This document shows positions 1 through 5,677 of a DNA stretch of 7,956 nucleotides, in pieces. Below the pieces are notes generated by a model, which saw only the letters and a program-made list of their open reading frames with translations, was not told the origin of the DNA and did not search any database. A program made the translations under genes and the position numbers. Source of the stretch: Oscillospiraceae bacterium (lineage in GTDB: Bacteria > Bacillota > Clostridia > UBA1381); the NCBI GenBank assembly GCA_022508725.1, contig JAFLUR010000097.1, forward strand, positions 1 to 7,956. The letters run 5' to 3'. The stretch's first letter is position 1. Each line of letters opens with the position of its first letter.

Positions 1-83
1 TGCATGGGTGAGCAATAAAACGAAGTTTTATGACCAACCCGGGCTGCATGGGTGACAGGTAAAACGAAGTTTTATGACCAACC
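1..83 (+). repeat. Two tandem 39-bp hairpin units, 44-bp period
   Basis: Units at 1-39 and 45-83 are identical except for four positions (GCAA versus CAGG at unit positions 12-15) and are separated by CGGGC. Each contains TAAAAC-GAA-GTTTTA, a 6-7 bp stem closed by a GAA triloop on the + strand (UUC on the - strand), flanked by TGCATGGGTGA and TGACCAACC. The array may continue upstream of base 1. The 5-base gap rules out CRISPR spacers. Confidence 0.9.
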
Positions 84-128
84 GATTACGGCTGAATTAT
101 TTTTTGATATTGATTTATCCGGTATTTC
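1..128 (-). repeat. Palindrome-bounded repeat element, copy A (cut by window start)
   Basis: Seen directly: bases 95-118 are a perfect 24-bp inverted match to bases 5543-5566, and the next bases (CCGGTATTTC, 119-128) resemble the right end of the downstream copy (CCGGTGTTTCC, 5667-5677). Inside lie two hairpin units (1-39 and 45-83) related to the single unit of copy B. Copy A is therefore the right arm of the same element in opposite orientation, and its left arm lies outside the window. No reading frame within it looks coding. It sits about 70 bp upstream of the start of the membrane-protein gene. A MITE- or REP-like dispersed element is the best guess. I do not recognise a named family. 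Confidence 0.75.
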
Positions 129-138
129 TTTTAACCCT

Positions 139-154
139 ATCCGCCGCGGCGGAT
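139..154. other. Perfect 16-bp palindrome upstream of membrane-protein gene
   Basis: ATCCGCCGCGGCGGAT is its own reverse complement. As RNA it can fold into a 6-bp stem with a CGCG loop, but no U-tract follows. It lies 41 bp upstream of the ATG at 196, between the repeat element and the gene, so it could be a dimeric repressor operator or a small hairpin. No protein can be named from sequence alone. Confidence 0.5.
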
Positions 155-195
155 GTCGGTTTTGATTATATAAGGATTTTTGAAAGGATTTTTTG

Positions 196-648
196 ATGTA
201 CTCCGAAACGGTCAAGTCAGATACAAAAGATTTTTTTACGGTAATATCGGTCGTTTTGATATGCTTTGTATTCCTGTGCTTATTCAGGAGTACGGTAAGG
301 AATATCCTCGCAAGCGATATTGTAACGTTTTCCGTTACAGGCTTTGTCGCTTATTTCGTTCTTGTCGGCTGCTGCGGGGAGTTTACCTATTCGGCGGACG
401 AAAGCTCGATAATTTTGGAGAGAAGAATTTCATCGAGAATAAAACGCATCGAGATAAACCGGGCGGATATTACGGGGATTTACCGGGAAAAACCCGCGGG
501 GAAATGCACATATTTCGGCAGGAATTTCAGAAAGACCCGGCGCGGATATATTGCGTATAACGACGGCGGACTCAAAAAAACGGCGGCATTTGAAATGTCG
601 GACGATTTTGCCGCTTCTCTTGCGCGCGCGGGATATCCGCAGGCATAA
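196..648 (+). CDS. Hypothetical small membrane protein, two helices plus soluble C-terminal domain
   Basis: I do not recognise a named family. The 150-residue product has two hydrophobic segments, about residues 13-30 (FFTVISVVLICFVFLCLF) and 42-60 (ending VGCC), separated by a short Arg-containing loop. A roughly 90-residue polar, basic C-terminal region follows (FTYSADESS... EINRADI... ending GYPQA). Two N-terminal helices followed by a beta-rich, basic region resemble bacterial PH-domain (DUF304-like) membrane proteins, but that is inference. The ATG at 196 is chosen because GAAAGGA (182-188) lies 7 bases upstream; a TTG at 193 is a weaker alternative. The next gene, ricT, starts 74 bp later with no terminator between them, so they may be co-transcribed. 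No enzymatic motif is visible. Confidence 0.7.
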   Translation: MYSETVKSDTKDFFTVISVVLICFVFLCLFRSTVRNILASDIVTFSVTGFVAYFVLVGCCGEFTYSADESSIILERRISSRIKRIEINRADITGIYREKPAGKCTYFGRNFRKTRRGYIAYNDGGLKKTAAFEMSDDFAASLARAGYPQA

Positions 649-722
649 TAAATTCGGATTATACCGGCAATTTTCCGCGGTCGCGGATATGAGCGGGTAT
701 GAAGGGAGTTAATGACAATATA

Positions 723-1595
723 ATGTATATTATAGGCGTTCGATTTAAACGGGTCGGCAAGATATATTATTTCGATCCGGGCAAATTCGATATTGAAACG
801 GGAAAACACGTTATCGTCGAAACGTCGCGCGGCGTCGAAATGGGCGAGGTGGTTCTTTCAAAGCGCGAAATAGATGAAAAATCCTTTAATCAGCCGCTTA
901 AAAGGATCATACGTCCGGCAAACAAAGACGATTACAACATATACAAAGAAAACAAGAAAAAGGAAGAAAGCGCGTTCGGGATATGCATCGATAAAATAAA
1001 GAAGCATAAACTGCCGATGAAGCTCATAGAGGTTGAATATACCTTTGACGGGAATAAAATAATGTTTTATTTCACGGCGGACGGCAGGGTCGATTTCCGC
1101 GAGCTGGTAAAGGACCTTGCCAATATATTCAAAACGCGTATAGAGCTGCGTCAGATAGGCGTCAGAGACGAATCGAAAATAATGAGCGGCGTCGGAATAT
1201 GCGGCTGTCAGCTCTGCTGTTCGCGGTTTTTGGGCGAATTTATCCCGGTGTCCATAAAGATGGCGAAGGAACAGGGACTTTCGCTTAACCCGTCCAAAAT
1301 ATCCGGCTCGTGCGGCAGGCTTATGTGCTGCCTTAAATATGAGCAGGATACATATGAGGACGCGCTCAAAAAAACCCCTCGTCAGGGCGCGATCGTCCGG
1401 ACTCCGGCGGGACAGGGATCGGTCGAATACGTCAATGTTCTCAAAGGCATTGTGAGGGTCAAGATCGACGGCGACAGGGAAAAGGCTTATTATGAATTCA
1501 ACGCAAAGGATATCAAGATAATCAAAAACGGCAGCCGCGATGACTTTGATGAAAAAATTGATGATGAAATGCTGAAAAAACTTGAAGATGATTGA
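723..1595 (+). CDS. ricT: RicT/YaaT-like PSP1-domain protein
   Basis: The 290-residue product closely follows Bacillus YaaT (RicT): N-terminal MYIIGVRFKRVGKIYYFDPG, the central block with FYFTADGRVDFRELVKDLA and RIELRQIGVRDE, then two Cys clusters, GICGCQLCCSRF (C160, C162, C165, C166) and SGSCGRLMCCLKYE (C197, C202, C203). In Bacillus, RicT works with RicA (YmcA) and RicF (YlbF) as a cytoplasmic complex carrying [4Fe-4S] clusters that assists RNase Y in mRNA maturation and affects sporulation, competence and biofilm. That role is family knowledge, not shown here. The start at 723 matches the family N-terminus; AAGGGAG (702-708) lies 14 bases upstream, somewhat far. An in-frame ATG at 699 would add eight residues and has a poorer site. 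The usual clostridial neighbour, holB, is not in the window. The last codons contain the ferredoxin promoter. Confidence 0.95.
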   Translation: MYIIGVRFKRVGKIYYFDPGKFDIETGKHVIVETSRGVEMGEVVLSKREIDEKSFNQPLKRIIRPANKDDYNIYKENKKKEESAFGICIDKIKKHKLPMKLIEVEYTFDGNKIMFYFTADGRVDFRELVKDLANIFKTRIELRQIGVRDESKIMSGVGICGCQLCCSRFLGEFIPVSIKMAKEQGLSLNPSKISGSCGRLMCCLKYEQDTYEDALKKTPRQGAIVRTPAGQGSVEYVNVLKGIVRVKIDGDREKAYYEFNAKDIKIIKNGSRDDFDEKIDDEMLKKLEDD

Positions 1596-1610
1596 TTTTT
1601 GTGATATAAT
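1582..1610 (+). promoter_or_regulatory. Sigma-A-type promoter for the ferredoxin gene
   Basis: TTGAAG (1582-1587) and TATAAT (1605-1610) are separated by 17 bp, and the -10 is extended (TGATATAAT). The promoter overlaps the last codons of ricT. The expected transcript starts near 1617, giving a leader of roughly 125 bases before the ferredoxin ATG. Confidence 0.75.
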
Positions 1611-1632
1611 TGAAATGTTGAAAATATCGGGT

Positions 1633-1686
1633 CCGGGTGTTTTTGACAAACACACGGTTTGATAAGGCGGTTTTTCCGCGTATCGA
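1633..1686 (+). promoter_or_regulatory. Two adjacent hairpins in the ferredoxin leader
   Basis: Hairpin 1 pairs 1633-1642 (CCGGGTGTTT) with 1648-1657 (AAACACACGG): ten positions, one mismatch, loop TTGAC. Hairpin 2 pairs 1659-1664 with 1681-1686 and, after a small internal loop, GCGG (1667-1670) with CCGC (1676-1679) around a T5 loop. Neither is followed by a U-run, so they are not canonical terminators. Hairpin 2 ends five bases before an AGGAGG (1692-1697), which suggests mRNA stabilisation or translational control. I recognise no known riboswitch class. Confidence 0.5.
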
Positions 1687-1706
1687 CTATCAGGAGGTTT
1701 AGCCTT

Positions 1707-1754
1707 ATGATATATATATTTAATTTAACGGGAGGTGTTTTTCATGGCATATAA
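1707..1754 (+). other. Possible 15-codon leader ORF overlapping the ferredoxin start
   Basis: An ATG at 1707 sits nine bases after a perfect AGGAGG (1692-1697) and opens a frame encoding MIYIFNLTGGVFHGI, stopping at TAA 1752-1754. It spans the ferredoxin ribosome binding site (GGAGGTG, 1731-1737) and overlaps the ferredoxin start by 11 bases in another frame. This could be a translated leader coupling ribosome traffic to ferredoxin synthesis, or a chance arrangement with a duplicated Shine-Dalgarno. There is no homology evidence. Confidence 0.3.
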
Positions 1755-1914
1755 GATAAGCGAGGACTGCATAAGCTGCGGAGCCTGCGAATCTGCTTGT
1801 CCGCAGGGCTGCATAAGCGCGGGAGATGCAAAATTCGAGATTGACGCCGATAATTGCATTGATTGCGGAGCTTGTGCCGCTACCTGTCCGGTAGCCGCAC
1901 CTGCACAGGCGTAA
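1744..1914 (+). CDS. 2[4Fe-4S] ferredoxin (clostridial type)
   Basis: A 56-residue soluble electron carrier with two four-cysteine motifs: C9-C12-C15 with C19 followed by Pro (CISCGACESACP), and C38-C41-C44 with C48 followed by Pro (CIDCGACAATCP). A ninth cysteine is C23. Each cluster takes three ligands from one CxxCxxC and the fourth from the distal CP, as is standard for this family. The size matches clostridial ferredoxins, which carry low-potential electrons for pyruvate:ferredoxin oxidoreductase, hydrogenase and similar enzymes; the partner cannot be told from sequence. GGAGGTG (1731-1737) is six bases from the ATG. The gene has its own promoter and a strong terminator, so it is probably monocistronic and well expressed. 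It is too short to appear in many ORF lists. Confidence 0.96.
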   Translation: MAYKISEDCISCGACESACPQGCISAGDAKFEIDADNCIDCGACAATCPVAAPAQA

Positions 1915-1923
1915 GGAGTCTAA

Positions 1924-1962
1924 CGGAGAGGCGTGAATTTTTTATGCCTCTCTGTTTTTCTT
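1924..1962 (+). terminator. Intrinsic terminator of the ferredoxin gene
   Basis: A 13-bp stem, including G-U pairs, is formed by 1924-1936 (CGGAGAGGCGTGA) and 1942-1954 (TTATGCCTCTCTG), with a five-base T loop. TTTTTCTT (1955-1962) follows directly. A smaller stem, AAAAGC-CGGC-GCTTTT plus T (1963-1979), lies next to it and may be a fallback. Confidence 0.9.
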
Positions 1963-1996
1963 AAAAGCCGGCGCTTTTTATCGTTTGAGCATCGGG

Positions 1997-2048
1997 GGAA
2001 ATAATCGGATGATCTTATCGGATTCAATGCGGTCATGCGATTATTTCC
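1997..2048 (+). promoter_or_regulatory. Long hairpin in the his operon leader
   Basis: GGAAATAATCG (1997-2007) is a perfect inverted repeat of CGATTATTTCC (2038-2048). The pairing continues past a G-G mismatch with ATGA (2009-2012) and TCAT (2033-2036), giving 15 pairs around a 20-base loop. It lies 55 bp upstream of hisZ. No U-tract, no run of His codons and no T-box consensus (such as AGGGTGG) is present, so it is neither a classical his attenuator nor a T-box. It may be a double-stranded operator or an mRNA structure. No convincing promoter was found in 1963-2103; TTGATA (2049-2054) lacks a well-spaced -10. Confidence 0.55.
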
Positions 2049-2103
2049 TTGATAAAAACAGAGGATATAACCATGTAAATATTGCGGAAAGGATAATACG
2101 AAA

Positions 2104-3465
2104 ATGTCAGATTGGAAATTACATACGCCGACCGGTGTGAGCGATATATTGCCCGAACAGTGCGGGCAGAAAAAAGAGATAGAAGAAACCCTGCGAATGG
2201 TTTATGCAACCATGGGATACATGGAGGTTGAAACGCCGTCCTTTGAATTTTACGATGTGTTTGCGGGTCACGGCGGACAGATATCACAGGAGAATATGTT
2301 CAAATTCTTTGATGAAAAGGGACGTATTCTGACTCTCAGACCGGATATTACGACGTCCATCGCGCGTCTGGGCGCAACAAAGGATATAGGTGAAAATCTT
2401 CCGCTCAGATTTTCCTACACGGGAAACGTGTTCCGTGCGGAGCAGACGGAGGGGGCAAGACTGCGCGAATTTACACAGTCGGGCATAGAGCTTATCGGCT
2501 CGGATACCCCGAGAGCGGACGCCGAGGTTATCGCCGCATCGATAGAAGCCATGCTTGCTCTCGGACTTGAGGAGTTCCATGTGGAGATCGGTCAGGTGGC
2601 GTTCTTTAACGGGCTTGTTTCACAGTCGAAAATTTCAAAGGACGACGCTGCCGTTCTGTGCGAAAGGGTGGATAACAAGGACAGCATAGGCATAAGCGAG
2701 ATACTGAAAAAAACCGATACGGACGAGAATATCAAAAAGCTTATTCTCGATCTTCCGTATATGTTCGGCGGACTTGAGGTTACGGAAAAAGCGGAAATCG
2801 ACGGACTTAACGCCGATTCAAAGGCGGCTCTGGACAATATCCGCGATATTTACAACATTCTTTGCGATTACGGATTTGAAAAATATATATCGATAGACCT
2901 CGGTATGCTCCGGCGCATAGACTATTACACAGGCTCGATTTTCAGGTGCTTTACCAACGGCGTTGCGTTTCCCATATGCGCGGGCGGAAGATATGACAAT
3001 CTCATAAGCAAATTCGGGCGAAATTTGAGCGCGGTGGGAGCGGCGTTCGGCGTAAACAGGCTTATGACCGCGCTTCGTAAGGCAGGCGTTGAGTCCGACG
3101 GACTCCTGATCCCCTCGACGCTTATTTTCACCGAAAAGGGAGCGGATGCAAATGCGTATTCTCTTGCTTACAATTTGAGGGTAAACGGATGTATAGTCGA
3201 GATGTATATTGACGACGGCGATCACAGAGACGCCGAAAGCTATTCAAAGGACAAGAATATCGAATGTATGATAAGAGTATTCGCGGACGGCAGGGTCATG
3301 ATAAAGGATTTTGAAAAGAATGAGATCATAGAAACAAGCATGGAGGAATTTATCGGCTATGCGGCGGGCGATGACGAACATTCCCGCTGCTGCGGGCATG
3401 AGCATGACGACTGCGGCTGCGGACATGAACACGCGCACGGCTGCGGCTGCGGACACGAGCATTGA
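2104..3465 (+). CDS. hisZ: HisZ, ATP phosphoribosyltransferase regulatory subunit, with Cys/His-rich tail
   Basis: A class II HisRS-like fold without tRNA-charging function: in HisZ/HisG(short) systems it forms a hetero-octamer with HisG and is needed for the first step of histidine synthesis. Visible are LRPDITTSIAR (from residue 78), EQTEGARLREFTQSGIELIG (from 113), GMLRRIDYYTGSIF (267-280) and AGGRYDNL (293-300). The HisRS signature RGLDYY is altered to RRIDYY, and the partner is a short HisG, so HisZ is favoured over HisRS. Residues about 330-420 form an extra domain, possibly a remnant of the HisRS C-terminal domain. Residues 423-453 are unusual: six Cys and eight His within 426-453, with three CGHEH motifs. 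The ATG at 2104 follows AAAGGA (2088-2093) by ten bases. hisG follows after 48 bp. Confidence 0.93.
   Translation: MSDWKLHTPTGVSDILPEQCGQKKEIEETLRMVYATMGYMEVETPSFEFYDVFAGHGGQISQENMFKFFDEKGRILTLRPDITTSIARLGATKDIGENLPLRFSYTGNVFRAEQTEGARLREFTQSGIELIGSDTPRADAEVIAASIEAMLALGLEEFHVEIGQVAFFNGLVSQSKISKDDAAVLCERVDNKDSIGISEILKKTDTDENIKKLILDLPYMFGGLEVTEKAEIDGLNADSKAALDNIRDIYNILCDYGFEKYISIDLGMLRRIDYYTGSIFRCFTNGVAFPICAGGRYDNLISKFGRNLSAVGAAFGVNRLMTALRKAGVESDGLLIPSTLIFTEKGADANAYSLAYNLRVNGCIVEMYIDDGDHRDAESYSKDKNIECMIRVFADGRVMIKDFEKNEIIETSMEEFIGYAAGDDEHSRCCGHEHDDCGCGHEHAHGCGCGHEH
3387..3463 (+). repeat. Short tandem repeat encoding the Cys/His tail of HisZ
   Basis: CTGCGGCTGCGGACATGAAC (3411-3430) recurs at 3441-3460 with 18 of 20 identical bases, a 30-bp period. 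A shorter, diverged first unit spans 3387-3410. The frame is kept, and each unit encodes a C-rich stretch ending in CGHEH. The pattern suggests growth of the tail by in-frame duplication. Confidence 0.75.
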
Positions 3466-3513
3466 TTCAATATGTCAATGCGCCGAAATTCTCTTACGAA
3501 AGGAACCGGTATA

Positions 3514-4146
3514 ATGGAATATTTAACGATAGCCCTTGCAAAGGGACGTCTCGCAAGTCTTGCGATAGATCTTTTTTCGTCGATAGGTCTTGACTGTGCG
3601 CAGATGAAAGAAAAAAGCAGAAAGCTTATTTTTACCGATGAAAAAAACAAGCTCAGATTTATACTCGTAAAAGCCAACGATGTGCCGACTTACGTTGAAT
3701 ACGGAGCCGCCGATATAGGTATCGTGGGCAAGGATACGATACTCGAAGAGGGCAGGAATATGTACGAGCTGATAGATCTGGGTTTCGGAGAATGTAAAAT
3801 GGCGGTATGCGGAAAGGCGGAATTAAAGGATAAATTCCATAAAATAAACGACCTGCGCGTGGCGTCGAAATACCCGCATATAGCGGAGGAATATTTTTGC
3901 GAAAACAAAGGACAGACCATAGAAATAATCAAGCTCAACGGTTCGGTTGAGCTGGGACCGCTGGTGGGACTGTCCGATGTTATAGTGGATATTGTCGAGA
4001 GCGGAAAAACACTTGAGGAAAACGGGCTTTGCGTGCTGGAGGATATATGCCGTCTGAGCGCGAGAGTCGTCGTAAACAAGGTAAGCATGAAAATGAACAC
4101 CGAAAGAATTATGGATATAATGACAAAGGTAAAGGAAAAGCTGTAA
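3514..4146 (+). CDS. hisG: HisG, ATP phosphoribosyltransferase catalytic subunit (short form)
   Basis: Joins ATP and PRPP to give phosphoribosyl-ATP, the committed step of histidine synthesis. The 210-residue product is the short form, which lacks the C-terminal histidine-binding domain of long HisG and depends on HisZ, encoded just upstream. Motifs: N-terminal LTIALAKGRLA, VPTYVEYGAADIGIVGKD (57-74), and the PRPP-binding loop VDIVESGKT (158-166), followed by LEENGL. The ATG at 3514 is chosen because the family begins just before LTIALAKGR and AAAGGA (3499-3504) lies nine bases upstream. An in-frame ATG at 3472 would add 14 unrelated residues with no good ribosome binding site. hisA begins 12 bp after the stop. 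Feedback control by histidine would be expected to act through HisZ. Confidence 0.96.
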   Translation: MEYLTIALAKGRLASLAIDLFSSIGLDCAQMKEKSRKLIFTDEKNKLRFILVKANDVPTYVEYGAADIGIVGKDTILEEGRNMYELIDLGFGECKMAVCGKAELKDKFHKINDLRVASKYPHIAEEYFCENKGQTIEIIKLNGSVELGPLVGLSDVIVDIVESGKTLEENGLCVLEDICRLSARVVVNKVSMKMNTERIMDIMTKVKEKL

Positions 4147-4158
4147 GGAGGATTTGCG

Positions 4159-4896
4159 ATGAGAGTATATCCGGCTATAGATATAAAGGACGGAAAATGC
4201 GTGCGTCTTTTGCAGGGCAGATTTTCCGATGTTACGGTCTACGGTGATAATCCGTCCGAGACGGCGGTAAAGTGGCAGGAGCTGGGCGGAGAATATCTGC
4301 ACGTTGTAGATCTTGACGGAGCGCGTAAGGGTCAGAGCGCGAATGCGGACGTTATAAAGCAAATATGCTCGGCTGTGCATATACCCGTTCAGACGGGCGG
4401 CGGGATACGGACGACGGAGGATATCGAGTACAAGCTTTCTCTGGGCGTAAGCCGCGTTATTTTGGGAACAAGCGCCGTTGCCGATCCCGAATTTTTAAAA
4501 CGCGCCGCGGATAAATACAAAGAAAAAATAGTCGTCGGCATAGACGCGAAGAATTCGTATGTCGCCGTGGAGGGCTGGGAAAAGGTCAGCGGCTTTACGG
4601 CGGTGGAATTTGCGAAAAAGGTCGAGAGTATCGGCATACAGACCATAGTATACACCGACATAGCGACCGACGGAACGCTCGGGGGACCGAATATCGCCGC
4701 CATGAAGGAAATGGTCGAAAGCGTGAATATGAACGTGATAGCATCGGGCGGAGTGGGTAAGCCCGGGGATATAGAAGCGCTTGTACCCACGGGCGTTGAG
4801 GGCGTAATTATCGGAAGAGCGCTGTATACGGGCAGCGTTAGACTCCCGGACGCCTTAAATGCCGCAAAAAAATCCGGAAAAACAGAGGAGGGATAA
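4159..4896 (+). CDS. hisA: HisA, ProFAR isomerase
   Basis: A 245-residue (beta-alpha)8 barrel that converts ProFAR to PRFAR by an Amadori rearrangement, step 4 of histidine synthesis. The predicted catalytic acid/base pair is Asp8 (VYPAIDIKDGKCVRL) and Asp129 (VVGIDAK). Phosphate-binding loops are TGGGIRT (79-85), ASGGVG (195-200) and IIGRALY (217-223). The YTDIATDGTLGGPN block around 165-178 is typical of HisA. HisA rather than HisF is supported by the start MRVYPAIDIKDGKCVRLLQG, since HisF normally begins with IPCLDV. AAGGAGG (4145-4151) precedes the ATG by seven bases and overlaps the end of hisG, indicating tight coupling. hisH and hisF, which make and use the next intermediate, are not in this window. 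The hisIE start follows the stop by one base. Confidence 0.96.
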   Translation: MRVYPAIDIKDGKCVRLLQGRFSDVTVYGDNPSETAVKWQELGGEYLHVVDLDGARKGQSANADVIKQICSAVHIPVQTGGGIRTTEDIEYKLSLGVSRVILGTSAVADPEFLKRAADKYKEKIVVGIDAKNSYVAVEGWEKVSGFTAVEFAKKVESIGIQTIVYTDIATDGTLGGPNIAAMKEMVESVNMNVIASGGVGKPGDIEALVPTGVEGVIIGRALYTGSVRLPDALNAAKKSGKTEEG

Positions 4897-4897
4897 T

Positions 4898-5527
4898 ATG
4901 TCCGGAACATTGGAATTAAAATTCAATTCGGAGGGACTCATTCCTGCGGTTTTGCAGGATGCCCAAACAAAAGAGATATTGATGCTCGCATATATGAATA
5001 AGGAGGCTTTCGATAAGACGGTCGAGACCGGAAAAGCGACATTCTACAGCAGAAGCAGAAAAAGGCTGTGGACAAAGGGCGAGGAGTCGGGCAATTTTAT
5101 GAGTGTGCGCTCGATATACGTTGACTGTGACGCGGACAGCCTTGTCATTCTTGTAAATCCCGAGGGCGACAAAAAGGCGTGCCATACGGGAAAAAGAAGC
5201 TGCTTTTACAGAAAAGCGGAGAACGGCGGGCTTGTCGAACAATATGCCGAGCCGAATATTCTCGAAGAGCTCATTGAAGTGGCAAATGACAGAAAGGTCA
5301 ATCCCCAAGAGGGCAGCTATACGAATTATCTGTTTGAAAAGGGACCGGATAAAATTCTCAAAAAGGTCGGAGAAGAGGCCTGCGAGGTGGTAATTGCGGG
5401 AAAAAACGGGGATAAGTCCGAAATAAGCTACGAAACCGCCGATCTGATGTATCATCTTTCGGTAATGCTTTCCTCTTACAATATGAGCTGGTCGGATATT
5501 TACGATGAACTGAGAAAGAGAAGATAA
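4898..5527 (+). CDS. hisI: HisIE, bifunctional PR-AMP cyclohydrolase / PR-ATP pyrophosphohydrolase
   Basis: A fusion enzyme for steps 2 and 3: the C-terminal HisE part removes pyrophosphate from PR-ATP, and the N-terminal HisI part opens the ring of PR-AMP. The 209-residue product shows the HisI core, including MLAYMNKEAF, WTKGEESGN and the metal-binding DCDADS (76-81), and CHTGKRSCF (95-103), whose cysteines are expected zinc ligands. The HisE core has SYTNYLFEKG (140-149), KVGEEACE (156-163) and ADLMYHL near the C-terminus. Both halves look intact. The ATG at 4898 is one base after the hisA stop, with GAGGAGGG (4885-4892) inside hisA as its ribosome binding site, so translation is probably coupled. 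An upstream in-frame ATG at 4859 lies in hisA and is unlikely. The repeat element B begins 3 bp after the stop, and no clear terminator is present. Confidence 0.96.
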   Translation: MSGTLELKFNSEGLIPAVLQDAQTKEILMLAYMNKEAFDKTVETGKATFYSRSRKRLWTKGEESGNFMSVRSIYVDCDADSLVILVNPEGDKKACHTGKRSCFYRKAENGGLVEQYAEPNILEELIEVANDRKVNPQEGSYTNYLFEKGPDKILKKVGEEACEVVIAGKNGDKSEISYETADLMYHLSVMLSSYNMSWSDIYDELRKRR

Positions 5528-5530
5528 TCG

Positions 5531-5677
5531 GGAAAACACTGAATAAATCAATATCAAAAAATAATTTGGGTATCTGCGGACCGGTCGCAGATTTCGTCTG
5601 CTGCTCGCCCATGCAGCCGGGATCAGCGTATATTTTTTCGTAAATTATTTTTTGATTACCTTTAAACCGGTGTTTCC
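5531..5677 (+). repeat. Palindrome-bounded repeat element, copy B (complete)
   Basis: This fills almost the whole hisIE-ppx gap. The terminal inverted repeats are 5531-5567 and 5642-5677; their inner 15 bp (ATCAAAAAATAATTT and its complement) are perfect, and the outer ends agree as GGAAA(A)CAC/GTGTTTCC. Bases 5543-5566 match 95-118 of copy A exactly in inverted orientation. Between the arms lies one hairpin unit whose reverse strand carries GGCTGCATGGGCGAGCAGC, like GGCTGCATGGGTGA in copy A. GCAGA (5587-5591) can pair with TCTGC (5596-5600), or ATCTGCG (5572-5578) can pair with CGCAGAT (5586-5592). There is no coding capacity and no transposase, so any movement would have to be in trans. The element ends 20 bp before the ppx ATG, right up to its ribosome binding site. 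Confidence 0.75.

Noticed and set aside
1..83. Possible CRISPR array from two identical-looking 39-bp repeats
   Set aside because: Only two units, separated by five bases, with no spacer-sized unique sequence and a related single copy at 5568-5620. It fits a structured repeat element.
674..687. Inverted repeat TCCGCGGTCGCGGA before ricT
   Set aside because: Only a short stem, no U-tract, and no link to a known element; G+C-rich chance repeats of this size are common here.
858..1655. 265-codon open frame on the - strand opposite ricT
   Set aside because: The + strand protein matches RicT along its whole length; the antisense frame has no recognisable motif and no ribosome binding site of note.
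2049..2079. Promoter TTGATA ... TGTAAA upstream of hisZ
   Set aside because: The spacing is 19 bp and the -10 is poor; not strong enough to report as a feature.
1963..2103. T-box or classical attenuator for the his operon
   Set aside because: The space is too short for a T-box, no T-box consensus or run of His codons is present, and the hairpin there lacks a U-tract.
2104..3465. Histidyl-tRNA synthetase (HisS) rather than HisZ
   Set aside because: The RGLDYY signature is altered to RRIDYY, the C-terminal part does not look like a full anticodon-binding domain, and the adjacent HisG is the short form that needs HisZ.
4029..4247. Frame-shifted + strand ORF across the hisG-hisA junction
   Set aside because: It overlaps two well-supported genes in another frame and has no family resemblance.
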